The notes under the pieces are model-generated. The model saw only the letters and a list, made by a program, of their open reading frames with translations. It was not told where the DNA came from and made no database searches. From Naumovozyma dairenensis CBS 421 (taxonomy: Eukaryota > Ascomycota > Saccharomycetes > Saccharomycetales > Saccharomycetaceae), in contig NC_016480.1 of the NCBI RefSeq assembly GCF_000227115.2, positions 372,001-436,000 of the forward strand: a stretch of 64,000 bases of DNA. The letters run 5' to 3'. The translations under genes were made by a program, and so were the position numbers. Below, piece by piece: positions 1 through 10,281 of this stretch (the first letter of the stretch is position 1; the number at the start of each line of letters is the position of its first letter).

Positions 1-1828
1 AAAAGAAAAAAGGAAGGAAAACAAATAATAACATTAAAAAAATTACTCATTGAACAATAATCATAATAATATCAGAGCCACGCCCTGTCACAGGCAATTT
101 ATCATCAACGTTCCAAAATAAACAAATTAAGGAACACAGTTGACCGTCGTGATATAAGTGGAAATCATCATAAACAAAAACTGAATTAAAGTTCAACGTA
201 AAATTTTATTATTAGTAATATTCATATTCATATTTTCTTTTCCATTATATTAACCTTAATATAATCAATCACAATAGTAATAATCAATCTTTTTTCTTTG
301 TAAAGGCATCAGACACATATTTGCTCTTATCAATTCATTAAAAATAAATTCTCAGACATATGCTTGTCTATATTGAGTAAATTGTTTCATCTTCTGCAAA
401 ATTTTTATCGAATCTTATCGACTGATAAGAAGTTCGTTTCTTTTGTATTTACTATTTTCCTTTCCTTTCCTTTTCTTTTTGAAAAGTAATCAAAAATTCA
501 GAATTGCATGAATGGTAAAAAAATAGTTTTGTCTTCACAATTTGATCAGACTCGTCATCTAAAAGGTATCATCATAATGAGAGCAAAAAAAAGGAAAACG
601 AAAGGAAACACAAAAATAGGACCCCTTACAACAACAATAATAATCATAACAAAAAAACAAAAAACAAAAAACACAATAAATAATTTTTTTAAATGATGAA
701 TCTGTTGCGTGGGTTTTCTAGGCCCACATAAAAGCATTGTCACTCATGAAAGGAAAAAATATTATTTATTTTTATTCAGTGCCCAGTGCTGTGTATCTTC
801 ATCTTCATCAAAAAAAATGAAAAAAATTATTGACGCGTGCCACAATTCAATAAAATAAAAAAGTTGAATGCAAAACAACTGTTTCAATCCAATTCATCTT
901 TTTTTCCACATAGAGTGAGATAGAATGTCAAAAGGTACAGTCAATTTTTTTTAAAAAATCAGAAGTAGTGCAAAAACGTATCAACATGTACTCGTTCAGC
1001 CAGTAATTCCAGCTTTTGTTTTCGTTGAATCATCATATAAAAAAGACTGACCTAAAGACATTTATTTGCGACGACAAATTAAAAAATAAGCAATAAAGAA
1101 AAAAGTTATAGGAATACGACTATATTCCACTCTTTGAAACACACTCACATAACAATAATAATGAAATGACAAATAAATCCTCAGTGATTAAGATCAAAAG
1201 TTCTAATCAATATTAAAATTCAGAAACTCTAGTTTGTATATATTTTGATATGGTCATCAACGGAGATTAAATGTCCATCGCTATTGTAATATATAGCAGC
1301 AGTTTGTGTTCAAAGCGTATGTGTATAATTTCTTTCTCTTGTCATTTTTTTGTCGTTGTCTCACTCTAACATAACCACTTGGATATACATGTTTTCCTGT
1401 TACAACCTAAGTTAAATTAAATAGTATTAAGACAATGATGAAAGTAACAATAATAGTTCAAACATCCAGCTGCTTTATATAGTTTGTCACTTACTTGTCA
1501 GAGGTATTGTTGGTTTTCCACCTAACCGTTCATTTTGGTGAAAATTTTTCACTTTTCCCACTGTAGTTTTTTTTGTTAGGGCTTTGTTCGGCGATGAGAG
1601 AGGGTAACAGCCATTTTAGCGACATGAGATCAAGAAACAGCTTTTGTAAATTGGGAAGCTGACACAAGAACATGGTCGATTGGATAGATCCTCAAGAGGA
1701 GTCATAAGGAATCAAGTAGCGTGTCTGTAGTGTATTGCTAAATCTAACTAAGAGCATCTTAAAGTTTGTTATTCTGTTTATCAGCGTCTCACAGTGTTCA
1801 TTCCATTCGTTTTTTGTCGTATATAGCA
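1..1828. other. AT-rich intergenic stretch upstream of SEC59
   Basis: No convincing gene is seen on either strand; the only open frames are about 60 codons long and made of simple Lys/Asn/Ile or Phe/Val-rich sequence. The last few hundred bases must contain the SEC59 promoter. The stretch is AT-rich with many short A and T runs. No tRNA, LTR or obvious snoRNA was recognised. Confidence 0.6.
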
Positions 1829-3466
1829 ATGGCTGCCACAATTAGCCAGCAGGAGACAGTACAAGATCAATCCGAACTTGATAAGCATGCAAAGAACTCT
1901 ATGCAATTATCACCAGATGTATCACCACCAAATGAAACGAAAAGTTCCACAAGTTACTTCTCTTCAAAAAAATTTATCCAACTAGCAATTACTTTTTCAA
2001 CATTATATCTTGCATACACAAAACATAAGGACACTAAGGATGAACTTGATTGCGTGACTATTTTCAAAGATGCTTCTAGAGTTATCGTAATCCTTTTAGC
2101 AAACATTTTTATGAATTATGCTAACAATGTAAACAAAATAGCAATTTCTAACGGTGCAGTCGATAACAATGTTAAAACAAATCTGCTTCCTCCTTTTGAT
2201 GTATGTTATCTAGTCTATTTACCATTCATGGTGTCATTTTTATTTTGTCCTTCATTAGCTATTTTCAATACTACATTGACTCTGAATGTTTTAGATGTAA
2301 ACATCTTCAAGAAATTGACATTCCAAGTTTGTTTTATCATTTTTGATCAAGTAATGTCTTCTTCTTCCACAAAAGATGATATAGATAAATTGCCATTAAT
2401 TGGAATTGCTGTCAATTATACGATATCCGAACTACTGATGAAAATTGGAGAGAAGAAAAGTCTAGATTTAATTGATTCTAATTTGTTTAGTATCATTCTA
2501 ACAAATATTTTAATAATGCTCCCAATCCAAAATGATAATATGGATTATTTACCCTTGATAATTTTGAGAAATACCCTATACGCATTCATTATAATAGTTT
2601 CTTTCAATTGGATGGTATCCACACTTCTGATCAAGTTAAAATTCAATCAAAAGTCCCTACATATAACCTTGTTAATCAATTTTATTATAGCCTTACCATT
2701 GACAATTAATGTCTTAGTTGAAATTCCTTCATCTTCAGAAAAATCATCGCTGTCTCCAAGTATATGGTTATTCGATTTCATTAATTCATCATCGATAAGA
2801 AAAACTATATTGATACTCTGGTTATCGTTCCTTCTAGTCCTAATACCGAATATAATTTTTTTCAAATCAAATTTCTCATTAAATACATCAAGGAAAATTT
2901 GGCACTTCTTAATTTTTTTATTATTAATTAAACCTTTCCAAATGGATCCATTCTTTATTAAAATTGCCCTATCAGGAACTATAGTCCTATTCTTATCCAT
3001 TGAATATTTAAGATTCATTAACTTACACCCTATAGGTCCAATATTGAATGAACATTTGAAAACTTTCACTGATTATAGAGATAACAAAGGTCCTTTAATA
3101 ATATCTTATATTTACTTAATTATTGGAATTTCAATACCTTTATTGGTTAATAATTCCCCTATTGGTTTGATAAGTCTGGGTATTGGTGATTCAATGGCTT
3201 CCATCATTGGTGGCAAATTTGGTCATTTTAAATGGCCAGGATCTAAAAAGACTCTGGAAGGTACAATGGCATTCATATTGACTACATCATTCACTTGCTA
3301 TTGCTTAAAAACTTATTTCCAAGGGTTTTATTTCAACCAGATTTCAATGATTAATCTGTTCTATGTCTGTACATTATCAGGCATATTAGAAGGCAATAGT
3401 CAATTAAATGATAATATATTAATACCAACTTTCATGATGATTATAGAAGAACTATTATCCAATTAA
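1829..3466 (+). CDS. SEC59: Dolichol kinase
   Basis: This protein is expected to phosphorylate dolichol with CTP in the ER membrane, supplying the lipid carrier for N-glycosylation, O-mannosylation and GPI anchors. I start it at the ATG at 1829 (545 aa; S. cerevisiae Sec59 is about 519). The open frame extends 21 codons further upstream, but only from a TTG codon. The protein is a polytopic membrane protein with many hydrophobic segments. The conserved C-terminal third carries the family signatures: KIWHF, then the ISLGIGDSMASIIGG block and GSKKTLEGT, which belong to the CTP-binding region of the dolichol kinase family. It is convergent with CLU1, as SEC59 and CLU1 are in S. cerevisiae (YMR013C/YMR012W), which supports the assignment. 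Confidence 0.95.
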   Translation: MAATISQQETVQDQSELDKHAKNSMQLSPDVSPPNETKSSTSYFSSKKFIQLAITFSTLYLAYTKHKDTKDELDCVTIFKDASRVIVILLANIFMNYANNVNKIAISNGAVDNNVKTNLLPPFDVCYLVYLPFMVSFLFCPSLAIFNTTLTLNVLDVNIFKKLTFQVCFIIFDQVMSSSSTKDDIDKLPLIGIAVNYTISELLMKIGEKKSLDLIDSNLFSIILTNILIMLPIQNDNMDYLPLIILRNTLYAFIIIVSFNWMVSTLLIKLKFNQKSLHITLLINFIIALPLTINVLVEIPSSSEKSSLSPSIWLFDFINSSSIRKTILILWLSFLLVLIPNIIFFKSNFSLNTSRKIWHFLIFLLLIKPFQMDPFFIKIALSGTIVLFLSIEYLRFINLHPIGPILNEHLKTFTDYRDNKGPLIISYIYLIIGISIPLLVNNSPIGLISLGIGDSMASIIGGKFGHFKWPGSKKTLEGTMAFILTTSFTCYCLKTYFQGFYFNQISMINLFYVCTLSGILEGNSQLNDNILIPTFMMIIEELLSN

Positions 3467-3611
3467 AAAAAAAAGAAAAGAAAAATCCATAAAATGACCA
3501 AACGGTTATATGTTATTATTATTATTTTATTTTTGAACTATACATATACAAATATATATACAAGGTAGATATCAATTAATAAACATTTTACAATAGAAAA
3601 GCACAAAGTGA

Positions 3612-6600
3612 TCATTTCTTACCATTTTTCTTGTTCTTCTTACTCTTCTTACCACTATCACCTTCAATAAAGTCTAATAATTCATCAACAGATTTCTTAG
3701 CTAATTCCGGGTTTGGTTCATTATTTTTTTTATTCTTCTTAGAATGCGAATTGTTATTACTACTACTGCTACCAGTACTACTAGCCTTTGCCTTTGATTG
3801 ATGAGATTCTTGAACTTGCTTTTGTTCTTCATTGATCTTATTTTGAATATTATTCAATAAATTAGTCAACCCAGTAACCCATTGTTTAGCTTGAGCAGTT
3901 TGAACATGATTAGCACCCAACTCCTTAGTGAAAACTTTTTCTGCCATCACAACATGTTCTAACCCATGTCTGTATTCTTTCAAAGTGACATACATATTGC
4001 TCAATCTTGATCCAGTGTATGCATAAGCTAATGAATCATCTCCCACAGATGTACTAATCAAATCACTTAATTTCTTTAAGATTTCAATGGTTAATTTAGG
4101 ATTCTCCACACCTAATGATAATTGTTCAAGACTTGTGTAAATGTTGGTAATACTTGGATGAACATATTGGTCACTACCAATTTGAAATGCTTGTAAAGTG
4201 GAAATAATTCTCTTATAAATAACAGACGCATTGTATGGACTTTCATTAGAAATCTCTGATAATGTTAAATTAATCATGGCTCTTAACATTTCAAAGGAAT
4301 CAATACCACAAACTCTTTCATAAATTTTGCATGATTTACGACAGAACGCAACAGCTTCAGATGATAGTCCTAATTGATTGTAAATTGTCGACAAAGCTAA
4401 ATATTTCTCAGCAACAGTTGGATGCAAAACACTGTTGACTTCTTCCAGGACAGCAATCGATTGAGCAAACGAAGTTAATGCAGTGGTTTGATCTTCATTA
4501 ATCAATGAAAGACCTTGTTGCCAGTATTCTTGAGCGATTAATGATGTACATTCGGATGTCTTCACCTTTGGAATAATTACAAAATCGTTCACAGCAAATG
4601 TGGTTGTTGGCTCAACTAATTTATTTCTAATTTTCTTATCTTGAGATTGCTTATAATATTCATATTGTTCCCTTCTTAGGAAATATTCCTTATTGATTAA
4701 TTGAATACCAAATTTATAACAAATAGATCTGATTAATTGGAATGGATTTCCTGTATGCTTATTGATCCAATTTTCTGGTAATTCATAACGGAAACGCAAA
4801 AATGCTTCTTTTTGGATAAATTCCAAGATGGATGCACGAGTCAAATTGACGAATTCATATGACTTTGTTGGGTAAAATTCATTAACTTCTTCTGGTTTTG
4901 GATCTGCATTATATTGTTCCCCAAATAACAAATTGAAAACGAAAGAAATTAATGATGGAACTAATGCCACTGGTAAAGGTTTAGCAAAGGCTCTCAAGAA
5001 ATGTTTAATGGAACGAGAAATAACTTCTACTTCTGCTACATGAATTAAAGTCTCTAATTCATCTTTAGCAACGATGACTGGTTCTTCATTAGTTGGTTTC
5101 CTTAATTCATCTTCATTTAATTTCAAATCACCTGTCAATTCCGGTGGGACTTCTTTACCTTCTTGAACATATTTGTTAATCTTGGCTTGTCTTTCAGCAA
5201 TCATTTTTTCAATTTTCATCAAATAAGAAGCTTCCCAATCCTCATAATCAGCATTATCCTTTGCAACTTCTTCTAATTTAGCAGAATGCTTGGTATTTTC
5301 ACTTTCCAAATATTCCTTGGTGATTTCAATGATTTTACCTAAGTAACGAAGGTTAATACCATGCTTATGTAAGGTGTCAACTAAATGTTCCCCATTGTAC
5401 GGGATATTCGCCTTCCCTTCGAAATAATCTTTCATCACATTTGGAATAATGTCATCATTCAAATAAGTGGACATATTATCAATAGTCTTATCTTCAACAC
5501 CTTCAATATGATAAGCATCAGGATTATAGTTGAATTTATTTTCGTTGAATGCAGTAACCATATCTAACCCATCTTCCTTTTCAACTTTTTCAGTCCACCA
5601 TTTATCGACTAACTCGGGACGCAATAACGTCTGTCTATGAGGATAACGTCTGGAGGTATCACCCTTAAAAGAATCAAAATGTTCCTTCACGAAGTTAATA
5701 TCAATTGGATAAGTATTAGCCAAATCCAAAACATATTTCCTCTTATCGAATCCAATTAACCCTCTTGATTTGGAAGAAAACCAAATCTTATTGTCGTCAT
5801 CATCAGCGGAGACTTTAGCATGATGTTTTTGCAAATGGAAGATTTTAGCAAATTCCGCACCCAATGCAGCATCGAATTCTTCATCGTACAAGATTTTCCC
5901 CTCTTCTTCATCTAACCCGTATTGAACCATAACATCATTTTTAAAGTCTTTCAAAATAGTTTCATCAGTAACAGGATCCTTTTCCAATTTGGCCCCCATA
6001 GAAGATAATAATCCAGGAACAGGAGTTTGAGCAATCAATCTTTTCCCTGCGAAATCAACGATGGTTGTTAAGACATATCTTACCTGATCTAATTTTACTC
6101 TATTTAATACGTTTATAGTTTTCAAATCTTGAGTGGCGGAAACTCTTGCAGTTTCTTCATCAACGATTAAATCCTTGTTGGAAACTTTATCAGCGAATGA
6201 ATAGAATATATCATCAATTAAATAGATGTGTTCGTTGGTAACCGATTCTGGATTTAATGGGATCGAATCATTAGTGAAGATGGACATAGCACCTTTGATC
6301 GCTGCGATGGTGAAATCATGGGTGATTTTAGTTTGTAATTTTTCAAATTCGATACGGTTAGGGATCGAATCTAATGGTAGATCTTTAATCGCTTGGTATT
6401 GATCATTGAAAGTGGTATCGTTTGATTTTGTTATTGGAGATAGATCTTGAGAAGTTAATTGTAAACGTAGAAAATCTGATGGATTTGTCGGTGATGAAAC
6501 CATCCATGGCTTATGCAAGAAAGTGGTCAATGGTTTCACGTAGGAGACGGATTCTAAATTAGATAATTTCTTTTCTAACGCTTCCACGTGAGAAGTGAAT

Positions 6601-7610
6601 TTTTTAGAATGATAAGCTAATAAATCGTACAAAGTATAGAAGGTACCAGATTTAATTTGAGTTTTATTATCTTCTTCTTCAAATATTTTTTCATTTGGAT
6701 CGAATTTAGTAGCAGATGATTTATTAACGAAAAATCCAGATGGAGTGACAGTAATGTGGAAGGTTTCACTTTCTAAAGTGACAACCTGAATGTAAAACAA
6801 ATGTCCTTTAGATTTATAAAAGACAGGAACTGGATTATAACCAGATAATGATAAAGAACGAAGACATGGAGTTATTATGTCAGTTTCAGCAGACAGTAAT
6901 TTATTAATGGAACTATTAGCGGAAGCTTCAAAAATTTCATGAACCATGGATGCAAATTTAGACTTCTCTTCATCATTTACTTCAAAAACATTTTTCTTCT
7001 TTGGTTCTTCTTCTTTCGTACCTTCTTCTTTCTCTTGGTCTTTCTTTTCTTCAATTGGAATTTTCTTTTCTTTAATATCATCTAATGGTAAAGAATTGAA
7101 TTTAGAATGAGTGGAGATAGCGAATTCAGATAACCCATCGATGGATTCAGAAGAGAACCCGACAAAATCACGAACAGTTAAAAGATGGTGTAACCCACTT
7201 CTAGTAGTGTAGGGTTTCAAAGAAACGTTCAATTTAGCAACTTTGTCATTATTATTTGCCAATGACTCACCAAGAGTAGCTTCCTCTGACAATATTTTAC
7301 CGTTATGAGTTAATTGAATATTCGTCAAATATTTAGATTGTTCAGAGATGGCTAAAACATCTACAACTGTTCTGATTTTGACATCTTTGTTGAATTGGAA
7401 AAGCAATTCATTCTTTTTGGTGTTGTCAGCTGTAGTTGAAGATGCTTTGTGGTTGCGGTTAGATTTCTTCCCTTTGGTATCGTTATTATTATGATGATGG
7501 TGACGAGGAATTGATAAAACAGGTAATTTTATAGAGACCTGAACGTTCTCATTCTGTTCGGTTTTAATTGAGTCGCTGGTGCTGACAGCATCAGTTGTAG
7601 CAGCAGACAT
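3612..7610 (-). CDS. CLU1: Clustered mitochondria protein (eIF3-associated)
   Basis: A 1332-residue homologue of Clu1/Tif31 (about 1277 aa in S. cerevisiae), a cytosolic protein that affects mitochondrial distribution, binds mRNA and co-purifies with eIF3. The start is the ATG at 7608-7610. Visible order: an N-terminal ubiquitin-like/CLU-N region after a His/Asn-rich leader, a charged Glu/Lys linker near residue 200, the central CLU domain, and a C-terminal TPR-like region (around residues 1020-1230, with repeats such as AEKYLALSTIYNQLGLSSEA). The C-terminus ends in a Ser/Asn/Lys-rich tail with KKNKKN repeats. It is convergent with SEC59, the same arrangement as in S. cerevisiae. Confidence 0.95.
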   Translation of the reverse strand: MSAATTDAVSTSDSIKTEQNENVQVSIKLPVLSIPRHHHHNNNDTKGKKSNRNHKASSTTADNTKKNELLFQFNKDVKIRTVVDVLAISEQSKYLTNIQLTHNGKILSEEATLGESLANNNDKVAKLNVSLKPYTTRSGLHHLLTVRDFVGFSSESIDGLSEFAISTHSKFNSLPLDDIKEKKIPIEEKKDQEKEEGTKEEEPKKKNVFEVNDEEKSKFASMVHEIFEASANSSINKLLSAETDIITPCLRSLSLSGYNPVPVFYKSKGHLFYIQVVTLESETFHITVTPSGFFVNKSSATKFDPNEKIFEEEDNKTQIKSGTFYTLYDLLAYHSKKFTSHVEALEKKLSNLESVSYVKPLTTFLHKPWMVSSPTNPSDFLRLQLTSQDLSPITKSNDTTFNDQYQAIKDLPLDSIPNRIEFEKLQTKITHDFTIAAIKGAMSIFTNDSIPLNPESVTNEHIYLIDDIFYSFADKVSNKDLIVDEETARVSATQDLKTINVLNRVKLDQVRYVLTTIVDFAGKRLIAQTPVPGLLSSMGAKLEKDPVTDETILKDFKNDVMVQYGLDEEEGKILYDEEFDAALGAEFAKIFHLQKHHAKVSADDDDNKIWFSSKSRGLIGFDKRKYVLDLANTYPIDINFVKEHFDSFKGDTSRRYPHRQTLLRPELVDKWWTEKVEKEDGLDMVTAFNENKFNYNPDAYHIEGVEDKTIDNMSTYLNDDIIPNVMKDYFEGKANIPYNGEHLVDTLHKHGINLRYLGKIIEITKEYLESENTKHSAKLEEVAKDNADYEDWEASYLMKIEKMIAERQAKINKYVQEGKEVPPELTGDLKLNEDELRKPTNEEPVIVAKDELETLIHVAEVEVISRSIKHFLRAFAKPLPVALVPSLISFVFNLLFGEQYNADPKPEEVNEFYPTKSYEFVNLTRASILEFIQKEAFLRFRYELPENWINKHTGNPFQLIRSICYKFGIQLINKEYFLRREQYEYYKQSQDKKIRNKLVEPTTTFAVNDFVIIPKVKTSECTSLIAQEYWQQGLSLINEDQTTALTSFAQSIAVLEEVNSVLHPTVAEKYLALSTIYNQLGLSSEAVAFCRKSCKIYERVCGIDSFEMLRAMINLTLSEISNESPYNASVIYKRIISTLQAFQIGSDQYVHPSITNIYTSLEQLSLGVENPKLTIEILKKLSDLISTSVGDDSLAYAYTGSRLSNMYVTLKEYRHGLEHVVMAEKVFTKELGANHVQTAQAKQWVTGLTNLLNNIQNKINEEQKQVQESHQSKAKASSTGSSSSNNNSHSKKNKKNNEPNPELAKKSVDELLDFIEGDSGKKSKKNKKNGKK

Positions 7611-7929
7611 TGCAAAGCAAAATTTTACAGTTGTTGTTGATGTTAGTCTTCGCTAGCAATACAGGTTTATATTTCCAATACAAAAAGAGTATAAAATAAA
7701 GAATATATCTAATCTATAAAGCAATTTATTAAGTGCTAAATCTTAAAGTGTTCGTTGCTTCATGACATTACTTAGTTACTCATACATAATTTGCCGAAGG
7801 AGTTTTCCAATTTCAAGCGTCCAAAGAATTTGATATAATGGAATTGTGGAAACTTCGAAGAAATGGATGGATGGATGGATGGACTGAGGGTAACCACTAG
7901 GCATGTTCTCGTTAGAAAACTTAAAAAAA
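7611..7929. other. CLU1 upstream spacer with ATGG microsatellite
   Basis: This holds the CLU1 promoter and ends at the tRNA-Glu gene. A short (ATGG)n repeat lies at about 7861-7883. A run of seven T on the minus strand (7923-7929) directly follows the tRNA and fits a Pol III terminator. No gene is seen. Confidence 0.6.
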
Positions 7930-8001
7930 CTCCGATACGGGGAGTCGAACCCCGGTCTCCACGGTGAAAGCGTGATGTGATAGCCGTTACACTATATCGG
8001 A
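7930..8001 (-). tRNA. tRNA-Glu (UUC)
   Basis: A 72-nt tRNA on the minus strand without an intron. It begins TCCGATATAG, has anticodon loop CTTTCAC (anticodon TTC), and ends GTATCGGAG, so the acceptor arm pairs fully. The B box GGTTCGACTCC is intact. A run of seven T follows on the transcribed strand. The sequence is essentially the S. cerevisiae tRNA-Glu(UUC). An LTR is inserted 17 bp upstream of its 5' end. Confidence 0.97.
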
Positions 8002-8018
8002 TGATATTTCATAATTTC

Positions 8019-9069
8019 TGTAAGATATCCAATCGAGATAACGAAGCATTGGCGTCATGCCAAAGTGTCACAAAGAAGTATGTTTATTTTATTATTGTTT
8101 GAGTAATTACTGTCACGAAATTATGTGTCGTTATCAGTTAAGTAAGTCAAGAATTATTATTATGAAGTTTACCAGGTTCGAAGTAATGACCCGAACTATG
8201 TTATGCACCATACATGTTTGTAGCTGTATAACGTTTATTGAATTATAATTGAATATCGTTTGTTGAATTAAGTCGAATGCCATGCAAGTGTTATCTTATT
8301 ATTATTAAGATTGTTTTTGATTGCAGCCACGTCTACGGTTTCGGCCGGCCATGCGTACAAGAGTTATGTATTGGGTCGGTTAAGTCGTATGGTTTTGCTG
8401 AGTAAACACTCAGGCGTTCTGGATTAGTCTCTCCTAATCAAACCTACAAGTATTTAGAGTGTCCTGCGGAGCACCTAGTCGAAAGGACTTTGAGAGCGGT
8501 GTTCATGATTACGAATATTGTTTTATGCATGCATGACTTCAACGAGATACTATATGAACTTCTAGAATTTATTTGACTTACTAAGTTATTACTTTATTAA
8601 CATTATCCTAAGCCACAATTGTGTGAACAACTAGGTGTGTGCCTGTGGGAAGAAAGATACTACTAACCTTTAATTTATTTTATTTTACTTTATTTTATTT
8701 CTATTTTTACCAATCCAGTGAATTACCGTGGAACAGAGAAGTTTAAAGTTTATTGAGGTCTGACATGAAACTAATCTAAAACGACACGTATTATCCAAAT
8801 TACCTATTACAGCTTTGTTAGAGAAAAGTAATGGCTAGTAAGAAAGGTTATTGACAAGAGAAAAAGTATTCTGGAAAGATTATAAAAGGACTGAAAGTTG
8901 AACTAGAATTAGAGGTATTTTAGTTAGTTATTTATATCTCTTTATTAGTTATTATTTATACTATATATGAAGAGAGCAACCCGAATCATCTATTCGCTAG
9001 AATCCTAAATTCTACTCTCTGCCTTTAAGAAGTTTAGATTTTGATCTATTATCGAACCCATATTTTACA
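8019..9069 (+). mobile_element. Solo LTR beside tRNA-Glu (copy 1)
   Basis: A 1051-bp block whose diverged copy lies inverted at 24919-26028. It starts TGTAAGATATCC and ends CATATTTTACA, so it has TG...CA ends with a short imperfect inverted repeat. It is flanked by the 4-bp direct repeat TTTC (8015-8018 and 9070-9073). A TATA box, TATAAAAGGA, is at 8881-8890 and conserved in the other copy. There is no gag or pol. The insertion point is 13-17 bp upstream of the mature 5' end of tRNA-Glu, near the expected Pol III start, as Ty3/Gypsy elements choose. It is probably a solo LTR of a Metaviridae element. An unusual TIR element is the alternative. Confidence 0.8.
8881..8890 (+). promoter_or_regulatory. 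Putative LTR TATA box
   Basis: TATAAAAGGA lies about 180 bp before the end of LTR copy 1 and is preserved on the minus strand of copy 2 at 25091-25100. Its conservation between diverged copies suggests it is the U3 promoter and sets the transcription direction. Confidence 0.55.
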
Positions 9070-10281
9070 TTTCCCCAATGGTTTAGAAAACCATAAGAGT
9101 AGGATATAATCATGAGAGTGTATTGATTGAACCTGTATTCTAAATTGATATTTGTCTTGACTTTTAGATATATATTTCAAAGACTCTATGAGGCTTGTAT
9201 TAATATATATATTATATTGGCTTTTAATTAAGGCAGTTATAACTGGTTGTAAAAAGTAAAAGTAATCTTTAACATAGTAAGAGTTCTATATTCTCTTCTG
9301 TTTTATGTATACAAATAATATGTAATAATCAATAATACTTTAATATACAGTTGCTTTGTTGCTTTTCAACGACATTTCCTTATTTTGGATACTTTTCCTT
9401 ATGTTAATCGTTATCAACAAGATGTTTACGATTTGGTGTCATATTCTTAATGGCAAATCAATACAAGAGTCATTCCCGGGATGAACTCCTCATTCCCTTA
9501 CCCGTTTAGCACTGAAGTGACACTGTCGTATTTTGGTTAATCCACAAGGTAGGATTAACGACTTTTTTTTATGAACGATTCAAAAAGTCTCTTAATGGGC
9601 TCATCAAATTGCAAATATCCCTCTTTTAAACTTTTCAATTGCTCAAACCTTCCTTTTCTTCTCATCAATAATTTAGTGCTAATAAAAGCGTAGGTGAGAC
9701 ATATACCCCTTCCTGGGGACTTAGTCCTGTTAAACTAGATGTCCCTAAAATAGAACTTTTTTTATTATATTATAAAAATGTAGGATGTCAATAGCCAAGA
9801 CAAACCCGAAGGTTTAGTTGTTGAAGACAGCATGTTCAAGAACTTTTGTTCATTAGACAGATATATGTTATTAGTTGAAACACAACCTTTACATGATATT
9901 GGAACCAGTTAGACCTCCCAATGAAACAAGTGACAAATGAATTATATGTAGTGGTATTTAGCTGAAGACGGTGAAGATGATGAATATACTGGGGGTGAAG
10001 TAGATGTTAATGGAGAAGTTACCAAGATAACTCATCATGACGAAGATATCATTAAAGTTGAGGAAAATTTGCTAATACTGAGAATGAAAAGGCATTAAAA
10101 CACTTTGAAGAAAAACAATGATTGATCCTGATGCTGATAACTAGCACAGATTTTTACTCTTTCCTGCTAAAGGCACGTGTGTATATATGTAAATTAATGA
10201 ATAATAAAAGAAGATTAAAGGTATCTATTTTTTCTTACATACAGCAGAAGAACTGTCGTATATATGTATTCACTCATTCAT
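9070..10281. other. Intergenic stretch with possible coding relics
   Basis: No intact gene is seen. Two places read like remains of coding sequence. On the minus strand at 9555-9734, about 59 open codons end in a plausible C-terminus rich in Lys, Phe and Glu (for example QFDEPIKRLFESF). On the plus strand at 9786-10080, pieces in different frames read VVEDSMFKNF and, later, an acidic stretch including EDDEYTGGEVDVNGEV, separated by stops. Neither could be assigned to a family. Confidence 0.4.

Noticed and set aside
1430..1500. Box C/D snoRNA candidate
   Set aside because: An ATGATGA C-box-like word is present, but no matching D box with a terminal stem at proper distance was found.
1766..1828. 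Upstream extension of SEC59 (MLFCLSAS...)
   Set aside because: It begins at TTG, not ATG; the first ATG is at 1829 and fits the homologue's length.
8057..8248. Small protein genes inside the LTRs (also 25884-26069)
   Set aside because: The two copies do not keep the same reading frame, and the sequence is explained by LTR homology.
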